The notes beneath the pieces were generated by a model. It searched no databases. It had not been told where the DNA came from and saw nothing but the letters and a program-made list of their open reading frames with translations. Positions 34,158 to 41,992 of a stretch of DNA of 64,000 nt are shown piece after piece. Source of the stretch: CBDFLA01 sp965248915 (GTDB lineage: Bacteria > Pseudomonadota > Alphaproteobacteria > M2410); assembly GCA_965248915.1 (NCBI GenBank), contig OZ252216.1, forward strand, positions 124,001 to 188,000. The letters run 5' to 3'. Both the position numbers and the translations under genes were made by a program. Within the stretch, counting starts at the first letter, position 1. Each line of letters starts with the position of its first letter.

Positions 34158-35759
34158 TTACTCGCTCACCGTCAGATGTGAATTCGCGTCACTGCGCTTC
34201 TTATAATCCCAGTTGGGCTGCGACGGACAACGCTCAAGTATTTGCAGGCGTTCATCTTCCTTGATCTTCTTTTGCGGTAAGAGATTGCGCAATTTGTAGA
34301 AGGGAAGAACTTCAAATCCAAGATTCCACAAATGCCTCATGAAATAAGGGTTCTTCAACGTGAAAATTCCCGTGTCCCAAATAAAGCGTGGACGCATGTA
34401 CCAGGCTCGGGTTGCCTTGCGTTGCCACAACTCCGCGTCAAATCCGTTCTTGAAGGTAAGGGCGCCTGCATCTGTCCAGCCCCAACGGACTTGGAAGGCA
34501 GAGTTCTTTGAGGCGTCAAATTCTTGTTTGGCCCACCACCTGGGTTGAACCTCGCCGGCCACGAGTGCCTCATCATACATCGGCGTTCCCGGATAGGCCG
34601 TTGAAACGAAGAACATGCAGAGGCTTGGCCGAACGCGTTTGGAGAAATCGAGTGTATTTTGAGCGCTTTCTTCTGTTTCCCCAGGATTGCCAATAAGGAA
34701 TGTCGCGTATGTCCGGATGCCCAATTTGCGGCAGCGCTCAAAGGCATCAACGACCTCTTCGAGATCAACTTCTTTCTTGATGCGCTTCAAGACTTCCTGG
34801 TCACCGGATTCAACGCCAAAGTTGATGACGTAGCAACCGGCCTCGGCCATGAGGTCAAGAAGACCAGGTGGGACGAGATTTGCACGGGTGTTGCAGCGCC
34901 ATTTGATATTGAGATTTTCGTCGACCAACCGTTGGCAGAACTCCTGCGCCCACTTCTTCTTTGCGGTGAAAGTTGAGTCCTTAAACACGAAATTGGTGAC
35001 ACCGTACTTCTCTTTGTAGAACTTGATGTCTTCAATCACTCGGTCAATGGACCAAAATCTGAGCTTGGTTCCCATAGTGATCGGTGCGTCACAGAATGTA
35101 CATTTGAATGGACAACCGCGGGACAACATCATTGAAACCACATAACCACCCGCCATGGTCGGAATGCTGTACTTCTTAATATCGACCATGTCGTAGTCGA
35201 CCGACGGAAACTCATCGAGATTGCGGGTAAACGGACGACCGAGGTTGACCTGGACTTTGCCAGTCTCTTTGTCGCGGTAAATTATGTTGGGCACATCTTC
35301 GATGCACTCTTGGAAATTGGTGTAGCCTTCTTCGGTCTTTACGCCCTTGTCGCGCAAGTTTTGGCAGGCCTCAAGCAGCGTGTACTCGCCTTCACCGTGA
35401 ACGGCAAAATCGAAACAGTCAGCCATTTCGTATGTGTCACCCTTAGTGGAGTCGACATGAGCGCCTCCAAGTACGACGGGAAGGTCAGGACGGGCTTCTT
35501 TAATCAGTGTCGAACATGCCAGCGCTGTAATCAGCTGCGGCGTCATCATGCTAAAGCCGATGAGGTCCGGTTCGCTTTCTAAGACGCGCACGACCGTTTC
35601 TTCCACAGAAAGACCGTCGATGTCCGCGTCGATCACTTCGACGTCGAAACCATTCTCCTTCAACAAGGCCGCAATGTACAAGACGCCCAAGGGTTGCAGC
35701 CCGTACTTTGCTTTGTGTCCCGGTACCAATGCCGGATAACAGAGAGTGATCTTCTTCAT
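34158..35759 (-). CDS. B12-binding domain radical SAM protein, copy 2
   Basis: A 533-residue paralogue of the convergent neighbour, with the same domain order: cobalamin-binding N-terminus (LQPLGVLYIAALLKENGFDVEVIDADIDG, LIGFSMMTPQ, VLGGAHVDST) and the radical SAM site RGCPFKCTFCDAP (Cys216, Cys220, Cys223). Shared features continue to the end, for instance RTYATFLIGNPGETEE, the NSAFQVRWGWTDAG segment and the C-terminal CPxxxxWDYKxR. AGGAG precedes the ATG. Two such close but clearly diverged enzymes side by side suggest two successive modifications of one molecule, or two substrates in one pathway. Confidence 0.85.
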   Translation of the reverse strand: MKKITLCYPALVPGHKAKYGLQPLGVLYIAALLKENGFDVEVIDADIDGLSVEETVVRVLESEPDLIGFSMMTPQLITALACSTLIKEARPDLPVVLGGAHVDSTKGDTYEMADCFDFAVHGEGEYTLLEACQNLRDKGVKTEEGYTNFQECIEDVPNIIYRDKETGKVQVNLGRPFTRNLDEFPSVDYDMVDIKKYSIPTMAGGYVVSMMLSRGCPFKCTFCDAPITMGTKLRFWSIDRVIEDIKFYKEKYGVTNFVFKDSTFTAKKKWAQEFCQRLVDENLNIKWRCNTRANLVPPGLLDLMAEAGCYVINFGVESGDQEVLKRIKKEVDLEEVVDAFERCRKLGIRTYATFLIGNPGETEESAQNTLDFSKRVRPSLCMFFVSTAYPGTPMYDEALVAGEVQPRWWAKQEFDASKNSAFQVRWGWTDAGALTFKNGFDAELWQRKATRAWYMRPRFIWDTGIFTLKNPYFMRHLWNLGFEVLPFYKLRNLLPQKKIKEDERLQILERCPSQPNWDYKKRSDANSHLTVSE

Positions 35760-36063
35760 TCGTAAACTCCTGAACCCCTCGGGCCACCCAAGGCCAAGTA
35801 CACATTACTTGATAGGGCAGCCAAGCGCCACCTTGGGAAATCACATAATCCGCAATCTTCTAATAGCGATTTCTAAGACTTATACCGCTGGCAACGTTAC
35901 CAAATTGATACAACATGTCTTTCTCGCCTGGATCGGGAGGTTCCCAAGAATGTTCGCCCCACAGAACATGCGCCACCCTGAAACGATGGCGTATTTTCAA
36001 CAAATGGCTAAAGCAAGCAACATGCCACGGATGGCGTGAATAACCCTTGTCCGTGTGGTGATA
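35760..36063. other. 304-base intergenic region upstream of radical SAM copy 2
   Basis: The region must carry the promoter of the radical SAM gene (minus strand) and the 3' end of the GMC oxidoreductase transcript. No RNA gene or terminator is obvious. The only coding candidate is the 29-codon plus-strand ORF listed separately at 35950. Confidence 0.35.
35950..36039 (+). CDS. Possible 29-residue methionine-periodic small protein
   Basis: A short ATG-TGA frame with GGGAGG nine bases upstream. Methionines fall at residues 1, 7, 13, 19 and 25, exactly every six, plus one at 28, and Gln, Pro, Arg and Lys make up much of the rest. Nothing similar is known to me. The frame is open further upstream, so it may be only a by-product of base composition. 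It is antisense to the direction of both flanking genes. Confidence 0.2.
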   Translation: MFAPQNMRHPETMAYFQQMAKASNMPRMA

Positions 36064-37728
36064 TTAGGTGGTCAATCCGTCCTGAAATTCCGGTTCCTCT
36101 GATGGCAGAAAGGATCTGCCCAGAACCGCATCGGACATTTTTTCTGCAATCATGATGGTCGGCGCATTCGTATTTCCACTGACGATGGTCGGCATCACCG
36201 AAGCATCAATCACACGCAAGTTTCCGATTCCCCGCACACGGCACGTTTCATCAACAACCGCCTTGTCGTCGTGACCCATTTTACAGGTTCCAACGGGGTG
36301 ATAGTCCGTCTCCATATTCTCTGAAATATGTCGATCAATATCATCATTTGATTGAGCTCTATCGCCTGGCCAAATTTCCGCACCTCGGTAGGGGTCCATG
36401 GCGGGTTGGGCGATGATTTGACGGGTCAACTTCACACCGGCTCGCATGGTCTGAATGTCTACTCTTGTGTCTAGATAATTTGGATGAATTCCTGGCGCGT
36501 CATGTGTTGATGGAGACTTCAAACAAATACGACCGCGGCTCTCGGGCCGCAATTGGGTAACGTGAACCAGAAATCCATGCCGTTGTCCTCCTTCAATCGG
36601 TTGTCGGCCATGATCCTTCATCAATCCTGCAACAAACTGTAATTGAACATCTGGGATTCCAAGCTCCGGGCGTGTCTTGATAAACCCGCCCGCTTCAACT
36701 GGGATGGCAGCTGCTGGTCCTGTCTTGGTGAGAAGATATCGCAAGCCGACGCCAAACCGCCGAAATCGATTGGTCGAGTATTTGTGGTACGTGACAGGCT
36801 TCAAACATTCGTACTGGACAAAATAATCCGCATGGTCTTGCAAGTTCTCCCCAACCCCCGCGAGGTCGGTGATACAAGGAATGCCAAACTCACGTAGATG
36901 TTCTGCCGGTCCAATGCCGGACGCAAGAAGAAGGTGAGGGGACCCAACCGCCCCCGCGCTGCATATAACCTCGTTCGATGCGGTAAGGGTCAGTTGCTCG
37001 CTGTCCTTTGAAATCAAGACGCCTGTCGCCCTCTTGCCCTCAAAGACGATCTTTTCTGCATGAGAATTTGTGAAGATGGAGAGATTGTCGCGACCCATCG
37101 CTTGCTCCAAGTAGGTGCTGGCCGTGCTTGCGCGCTCTCCTTTGTGGATGGTGAATTGATAGTGACCGACACCTTCTTGATTAGGACCATTGAAGTCTGG
37201 GTTGTGCTTGTATCCTGCTTGAACACCTGCTTGAACACCTGCTTGCACAAAGGCCTCAAAGAGGTGCAAGTCAGTACTCGCATCTGAAACATTGAGGGGG
37301 CCATCATCGCCGTGCAGTGGGTCGGACTTAGAGTTGTTGCTTTCAGAGCGCTTGAAATAGGGAAGGCAGTCCGCAAACCCCCACCCGGTAAGCCCCATCT
37401 GTCGCCATTGGTCGTAGTCCAAGCGATTACCGCGAATGTAGATCATGCCGTTGATCGAAGAAGAGCCTCCAAGCACTTTGCCACGCGGCCAATAGAGTTT
37501 GCGATTGGCAGTCTTGGGGTCAGGTTCCGTCTCAAAAGACCATTTGTGATCCGCGTTCGATAGGATGGTACCCATACCCGACGGCATCTTGATCAATGTG
37601 TGATTGTTTGCCCCACCAGCTTCGATAAGCGCAACGCGATGTTGACCGCCATCGCTCAAGCGATTGGCCAGCACGCACCCAGCGCTGCCTGCGCCGATGA
37701 TGACGTAGTCGAATTGAAGGTCTGACAT
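36064..37728 (-). CDS. GMC-family oxidoreductase (choline/alcohol dehydrogenase-like)
   Basis: A 554-residue FAD enzyme of the glucose-methanol-choline family: YVIIGAGSAGCVLANRLSDGG at the N-terminus, the GMC signature GKVLGGSSSINGMIYIRGN, and the C-terminal YHPVGTCKMG with the catalytic histidine and SGNTNAPTIMIAEK. It oxidises a primary alcohol (choline, aliphatic alcohol or polyethylene glycol types) to the aldehyde. It begins 4 bases after the MFS transporter gene, so uptake and oxidation of one substrate are likely coupled. Oddity: a VQAG tetrapeptide is repeated three times around residues 156-167. Choline specificity is not supported by any betaine gene nearby. Confidence 0.85.
   Translation of the reverse strand: MSDLQFDYVIIGAGSAGCVLANRLSDGGQHRVALIEAGGANNHTLIKMPSGMGTILSNADHKWSFETEPDPKTANRKLYWPRGKVLGGSSSINGMIYIRGNRLDYDQWRQMGLTGWGFADCLPYFKRSESNNSKSDPLHGDDGPLNVSDASTDLHLFEAFVQAGVQAGVQAGYKHNPDFNGPNQEGVGHYQFTIHKGERASTASTYLEQAMGRDNLSIFTNSHAEKIVFEGKRATGVLISKDSEQLTLTASNEVICSAGAVGSPHLLLASGIGPAEHLREFGIPCITDLAGVGENLQDHADYFVQYECLKPVTYHKYSTNRFRRFGVGLRYLLTKTGPAAAIPVEAGGFIKTRPELGIPDVQLQFVAGLMKDHGRQPIEGGQRHGFLVHVTQLRPESRGRICLKSPSTHDAPGIHPNYLDTRVDIQTMRAGVKLTRQIIAQPAMDPYRGAEIWPGDRAQSNDDIDRHISENMETDYHPVGTCKMGHDDKAVVDETCRVRGIGNLRVIDASVMPTIVSGNTNAPTIMIAEKMSDAVLGRSFLPSEEPEFQDGLTT
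37214..37249 (-). repeat. Three 12-base tandem repeats inside the GMC oxidoreductase gene
   Basis: CCTGCTTGAACA occurs twice in a row and a third time with one change (CCTGCTTGCACA), encoding VQAG three times. GMC relatives usually have a single AGxQAG-like turn here, so this is probably a slippage expansion that keeps the frame. Confidence 0.8.
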
Positions 37729-37732
37729 CTAC

Positions 37733-39016
37733 TTATCCCTTTGCCCCTGCCGAGGCGGGGTCTTCAAGTACCTTTTCACGAGTCTTAGCATCTAACCAGA
37801 GGAGCCCAAAGAGAGGAGGGATTGTAAGGAAGGCGTAAATCGCGCCACCAAGGGCAATTGTTCGGATGGACACGCCGGCGTCCAACAAATAGCCAAAGCT
37901 CGCGGGCGCCAATCCTGTAGCGAGAACCATAACGGCGGAAATCATAGATCGGATGGCGCCAAGATGCTGTACCCCGTAGAGACCTGGCCAAAGTGCGCCC
38001 GAAATGGGAATGCTAATTCCAACCGCGACCCCCGATAGGGCGTAGAATGCCCAAATGCCGGTGAAACTGTCTGAGAGACTAAGTGTCAGAATGGACAGGG
38101 CGAGAAGCAAGGCGGAAACTGGATAGAGTTTAAGAAACCCGATCCTGTCGACCCACGGACCCAGTCCAAGGGATCCGATCATCTTTGCAATCGCAAAAGC
38201 GGTGAAACAACCGGCAATGAATTCAAGGCTTAGTCCGGATTCGCTGGCAAGAGATGCCTGGTGGAAAAAGAGCCCCGTCAGCAAGTAAGGTGACCCCAAC
38301 ATAGCTGGCAGCAACAACCAAAACCGCGTGTCGCGAATGACCTCCCCACGTGTCCATTGTTTGTGCCACTGAACAGGCTTGCCTTTATGCGATCCATTCG
38401 AATTGCGAACATTCTCATAATGTAGTTTGAGGTCGCGGCGATTGGCCTTGAGTAAGAACAGTGCAACGGGAAGAAAGACAAACGCGATGAAAGCCGCGAT
38501 CGAAAGCCAAGTGAAACGCCAGCCGACAAGTCCCAGCATGGCGACAACGCAAATGGGCATGGCGGCTTCTGCGGTTGCAAATCCCATGGAGGCGAGGCTT
38601 GCCGCCTTGGCGCGATTGTTATGAAAATACCGCGCCATCGTGGTGGATGACGTATGACCCATCAACGCTTGGCCAAGATGACGGATGCCGAAGATTGCAA
38701 TGGCGAGAACCGCAACGTGGAAAGCCAAACCGACCAATGCCGCCGCGCCTGCAAAGAGGAGGCTGAAGACCACAATCGTCCGTCGCACGGTCCATCTATC
38801 GATGAGCTTGCCCGTCCAAAAGAAAACACCCGCGCTCACCAAGGTTGCTGTCGAAAAGATGAGGCCAAAGTCGCCGATCGAAATGCCAAAATGACCTGCA
38901 ATGTCGTCTCGAAACAGACCGACGAAAAATGTCTGGCCAGGTCCCGAGAGTGCCGTCAATAGAAAGCCAAAACCAAGAAGTGGCCAATCCTGCTTGATGA
39001 ATTTCCAATACGTCAC
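37733..39016 (-). CDS. MFS transporter (12-helix type)
   Basis: About 427 residues with twelve hydrophobic segments; the MFS loop 2-3 motif appears as FFWTGKLIDRWTVRRTIVV and the second half has IGSLGLGPWVDRIGFLKLY. The sequence resembles the monocarboxylate/oxalate-formate type MFS. The frame is open to an ATG at 39088, but the extra 24 residues are polar and the GTG at 39016, with AAAGGT upstream, starts just before the first helix (TYWKFIKQDWPLLGFGFLL). This start is a judgement. The GMC oxidoreductase gene follows after 4 bases, so it probably imports that enzyme's substrate. Confidence 0.8.
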   Translation of the reverse strand: MTYWKFIKQDWPLLGFGFLLTALSGPGQTFFVGLFRDDIAGHFGISIGDFGLIFSTATLVSAGVFFWTGKLIDRWTVRRTIVVFSLLFAGAAALVGLAFHVAVLAIAIFGIRHLGQALMGHTSSTTMARYFHNNRAKAASLASMGFATAEAAMPICVVAMLGLVGWRFTWLSIAAFIAFVFLPVALFLLKANRRDLKLHYENVRNSNGSHKGKPVQWHKQWTRGEVIRDTRFWLLLPAMLGSPYLLTGLFFHQASLASESGLSLEFIAGCFTAFAIAKMIGSLGLGPWVDRIGFLKLYPVSALLLALSILTLSLSDSFTGIWAFYALSGVAVGISIPISGALWPGLYGVQHLGAIRSMISAVMVLATGLAPASFGYLLDAGVSIRTIALGGAIYAFLTIPPLFGLLWLDAKTREKVLEDPASAGAKG

Positions 39017-39142
39017 TTGGCTGGACCTTTTGCTCAGTCGGCATCGCTGACCATCTGAGGGCAGAGAGGCATTTAGTCTCGGAATCAACCCATTAACTCC
39101 GGAAGAAAGTGATTTGCTGTGTTTTCGCTGCTGTTCTGTAAA

Positions 39143-39705
39143 CTAGGTGACGCAGGCTTCAATAGAAGAACCGATAGGTTCGCCAAACCTATTTGGACAT
39201 AGAATGGGGGCTTTACACAATGGGATTAGCTCGTTCTGAAGAAAATCAACAAAGGTCTCAGCTTCTCCTGCGGTTGGGAAAACAAGATCAACGCCTGAGT
39301 TTTGGGTCGGTGTATAGTCTCGATCACGGTCTACGTTCTCGATACCGACAACAATCACTTGTGGAATCCTAATGCCGGCAACTTCGTCATATGAATAGAA
39401 TCGTGCGTGCGAGCTTGCAAGATGGAATAGCCATTCGCCATCCAATACGTAGAGCACAGGATATTTCTTATCCCTCCGGCTGTACCCTTCTGGCAACTGA
39501 ACATAGATGCGGCGAGTTTCGTCGAGTACGGTGGAATAGAAGTCCACTGTCTCACCTGGATTGGGCATTCCTTGAATGACAGACACATTATTGTGAGCGT
39601 TCTGAGACATTTGGTCAGCTTGTTCGACTGCCGCTCCGCCCGAGCAGCCTGTAAGAAAGATCGCCAAAAAAGTTGTGTCAGAGTTCCACGTTTAGAATTT
39701 CCCAT
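39143..39705 (-). pseudogene. Decayed lipoprotein esterase (putative esterase / enterochelin-esterase-like)
   Basis: The frame 39667-39143 encodes an esterase N-terminal half (VDFYSTVLDETRRIYVQLPEGYSRRDKKYPVLYVLDGEWLF, QVIVVGIENVDRDRDYTP) and stops right after IGSSIEA, where the GxSxG nucleophile elbow would be. Relatives are about 250-300 residues, so the catalytic Asp/His half is missing. The 5' end is also broken. An ATG at 39705 gives MGNSKRGTLTQLF in another frame, and adding one T to the six-T run at 39666-39671 would join it to LAIFLTGC, a good lipoprotein signal with lipobox. A sequencing error at the T-run would explain the frameshift but not the truncation. Confidence 0.6.
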
Positions 39706-39834
39706 TGTTATAGAGCCCCCCAATTCATAGTGAGAGAAAGAAGAACAGTTCGGGGTGTCGGTTTCAGTAAACAAACTTGCACTAGTTGTTCGATGGGTGG
39801 GCAGTAGAGGTTGCTGTGGCCACCGATCAGCCTT

Positions 39835-39854
39835 TGTGCAATCCGATTTGCACA
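39835..39854. promoter_or_regulatory. Candidate operator upstream of the nitronate monooxygenase gene
   Basis: TGTGCAA and TTGCACA are perfect 7-base arms separated by six bases, 107 bases before the monooxygenase ATG. The T-N11-A-like spacing suits a LysR-type or similar dimer, but no regulator gene is adjacent. Confidence 0.35.
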
Positions 39855-39961
39855 GCCAGTGTAGATAGCGTAAGTAAAGCAGAGGCTGTGTGGGTGAGAG
39901 GAAAGAACCTAAATTCTCAAATCAGGCGGCGTCCCAAAAAACAAAAAATGGGGTAGGAAAC

Positions 39962-40933
39962 ATGAAAACCAAAATTACCGAACTCTTTGGCATCGAGCAT
40001 CCGATCGTGCAAGGCGGTATGCACTATGTTGGCTTTGCGGAACTGGCGGCAGCCGTCTCAAATGCGGGCGGTCTTGGCATAATTACTGGACTGACCCAAC
40101 CGACGCCGGAAGATCTCGCCAAAGAGATCGCCAGATGTCACGAAATGACCGACAAACCATTTGGTGTCAATTTGACTTTCCTGCCTGGCTTCACCGCTCC
40201 ACCATATCCTGAATACATCGAAGCGATCATCAATGGCGGCGTGAAGATTGTCGAAACGGCCGGGCGCAATCCGCAAGCATATATGCCGGCCATGAAAGAA
40301 GCAGGCATCAAGGTCATTCACAAATGCACATCCGTCCGCCATTCCATTAAGGCGGAGAGCATTGGCTGTGACGCCGTGAGTGTCGACGGCTTCGAGTGCG
40401 GCGGACACCCGGGCGAAGATGACATTCCAAATATGATTCTGCTTCCGCGCGCAGCGGAGGAACTAAAGATTCCTTTCGTTGCCTCTGGCGGCATTGGCAA
40501 CGCTCAGCAGTTGGTGGCGGCACTCGCTTTGGGCGCCGATGGCATTAATATGGGCACCCGTTTCATCGCGACGCAAGAAGCGCCGGTCCACCAAAACGTC
40601 AAAGACGCGTTGGTCGCCGCCAGTGAGTTAGATACGCGATTGATCATGCGCCCCTTGCGCAATACAGAGCGTGTCCTTTCCAACCCTGCAGTCGAGAAGA
40701 TTGTCGAGATTGAGAAAGAGAAAGGCGCTGGCCTTGAAATCGGCGACATCATGGAACTTGTCGGTGGTGTTTATCCGAGGGTCATGCAAGAAGGCGAAAT
40801 GGACATAGGCGCCTGGAGCTGTGGCATGGTGGCTGGGCTTATCCATGATATCCCGACCGTCAAAGAACTCGTGGATCGGTTCATGAGTGAGGCTGAGGAG
40901 CTCATTCGCGGGCGACTCCAAGCGGTTCTCTAG
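39962..40933 (+). CDS. Nitronate monooxygenase (2-nitropropane dioxygenase-like)
   Basis: A 323-residue FMN-dependent TIM-barrel enzyme: IEHPIVQGGMHYVGFAELAAAVSNAGGLGIITG at the start, VDGFECGGHPGEDDIPNMILLPRAA, and the FMN phosphate site VASGGIGNAQQLVAALALGADGINMGTRFIAT. It oxidises alkyl nitronates such as propionate-3-nitronate with oxygen, although many homologues have other roles. The frame is open from 39890, but GGTAGGA before ATG 39962 and conservation from there decide the start. Its stop and the convergent hydrolase stop share the four bases CTAG. Confidence 0.85.
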   Translation: MKTKITELFGIEHPIVQGGMHYVGFAELAAAVSNAGGLGIITGLTQPTPEDLAKEIARCHEMTDKPFGVNLTFLPGFTAPPYPEYIEAIINGGVKIVETAGRNPQAYMPAMKEAGIKVIHKCTSVRHSIKAESIGCDAVSVDGFECGGHPGEDDIPNMILLPRAAEELKIPFVASGGIGNAQQLVAALALGADGINMGTRFIATQEAPVHQNVKDALVAASELDTRLIMRPLRNTERVLSNPAVEKIVEIEKEKGAGLEIGDIMELVGGVYPRVMQEGEMDIGAWSCGMVAGLIHDIPTVKELVDRFMSEAEELIRGRLQAVL

Positions 40934-41823
40934 TCGACTGAAGGGGTGTCTTCTTCCGCGATGTGTCGGGCCACAAGTTCAGGGTCTTGCATAGGAATGT
41001 AGTGGGTCAGATGCGGGAGATAGACGTCCCGTCCATTTGGGAATAGATCTGCGAGCTTTTCCCAAGTCGGAGAAATGGAGAAGTCCAGTGCGTCATCGTG
41101 GCCAGGCTCAATCCCTTTCGCGCGCAAGATGGTAACCGGCAAGTCGATCTCTTTCACAAGGTGATGGATATTGGCGTCGACGCTTCCAATATAGACCGAT
41201 GATTCGATTACGGGCGGACACGCAAGTTCGAACCCGTCTTCCGTGTCACTTGGGAGGAGACCGTGTCTGCAATAGTCCCGCAAGACTTGCTTGTTCCAGT
41301 TCGAATGGGGTTGTCGACGCTGAAAGCGCTCATACATGGCTTCCCAAGACTCAAATCGCCCGCGTCGTCGTGACACCGGATGATCTTCGGGACCAGAAAG
41401 GTCTGCGTATCTGCCTGAAGTATAGGCCTCTGGACGCATGATTACCGGGTCGATCAATAGGAGGCGCTGATAGAGATGGGGCAGACGGTGCGTAACCTGG
41501 GTTGTGCAATGACCACCCATGGAGTGACCGACACCAATGATGTTCTCAAGACCAAGGTGTTGAACCAGTTCAAAGACGTCTTGGGCGACCAGGCGCCAAT
41601 CGCTCAAGGGGCCGGTTTTTTCGCTGCGGCCGTGCCCCCGGAGATCGACGGAATAAACATGAAATCCTTCTGGCAGGGCGGCCACCGTCTGATCCCAAAC
41701 ACGGGCGTGAAAGCCGGTCGCGTGGGTCAGAAAGACAGGTGTGCCGCCGGGCTCTCCCCATTCGAAATAGGTGATCTGTGCGCCTGAGGCTTGGAATCGA
41801 TGCTGTTTAGGAGTGGCGTCCAC
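40930..41823 (-). CDS. Alpha/beta hydrolase
   Basis: A 297-residue alpha/beta hydrolase fold: oxyanion strand GTPVFLTHATGFHARVWD, YSVDLRGHGRSEK, the nucleophile elbow GVGHSMGGHC and the C-terminal catalytic histidine in YLPHLTHYIPMQDPE. Sequence features resemble the haloperoxidase/esterase group; the substrate is not readable. The start appears to be GTG at 41823 with a poor ribosome binding site. It is divergent from the fused E1 gene (169 bases between), which suggests shared control but no shared pathway is evident. Confidence 0.8.
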   Translation of the reverse strand: MDATPKQHRFQASGAQITYFEWGEPGGTPVFLTHATGFHARVWDQTVAALPEGFHVYSVDLRGHGRSEKTGPLSDWRLVAQDVFELVQHLGLENIIGVGHSMGGHCTTQVTHRLPHLYQRLLLIDPVIMRPEAYTSGRYADLSGPEDHPVSRRRGRFESWEAMYERFQRRQPHSNWNKQVLRDYCRHGLLPSDTEDGFELACPPVIESSVYIGSVDANIHHLVKEIDLPVTILRAKGIEPGHDDALDFSISPTWEKLADLFPNGRDVYLPHLTHYIPMQDPELVARHIAEEDTPSVD

Positions 41824-41992
41824 GCTTGTGCTTTCTTGTTCTTCTTTGCTGGGAACTATAGGGGGGGCTTTGGACCGAGAATAGGGACTTTGTCACAAGC
41901 CGTCATTATCATTGGAAAGACGCGAAAGACGAGGTAAGAGGGGCGAGAAATTTCTGATCCTGCCGGCTGGCGAAAACAGAGGCGCGGCCAAT

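Noticed and set aside
36064..37728. Choline dehydrogenase BetA
   Set aside because: The GMC fold fits, but there is no betaine aldehyde dehydrogenase, BetI or choline transporter; the neighbour is an MFS carrier, so a general alcohol oxidoreductase is safer.
39143..39667. Intact short esterase with a TTG start
   Set aside because: The product would lack a basic signal peptide n-region and would end at the nucleophile elbow without Asp or His, so it cannot be a normal alpha/beta hydrolase.
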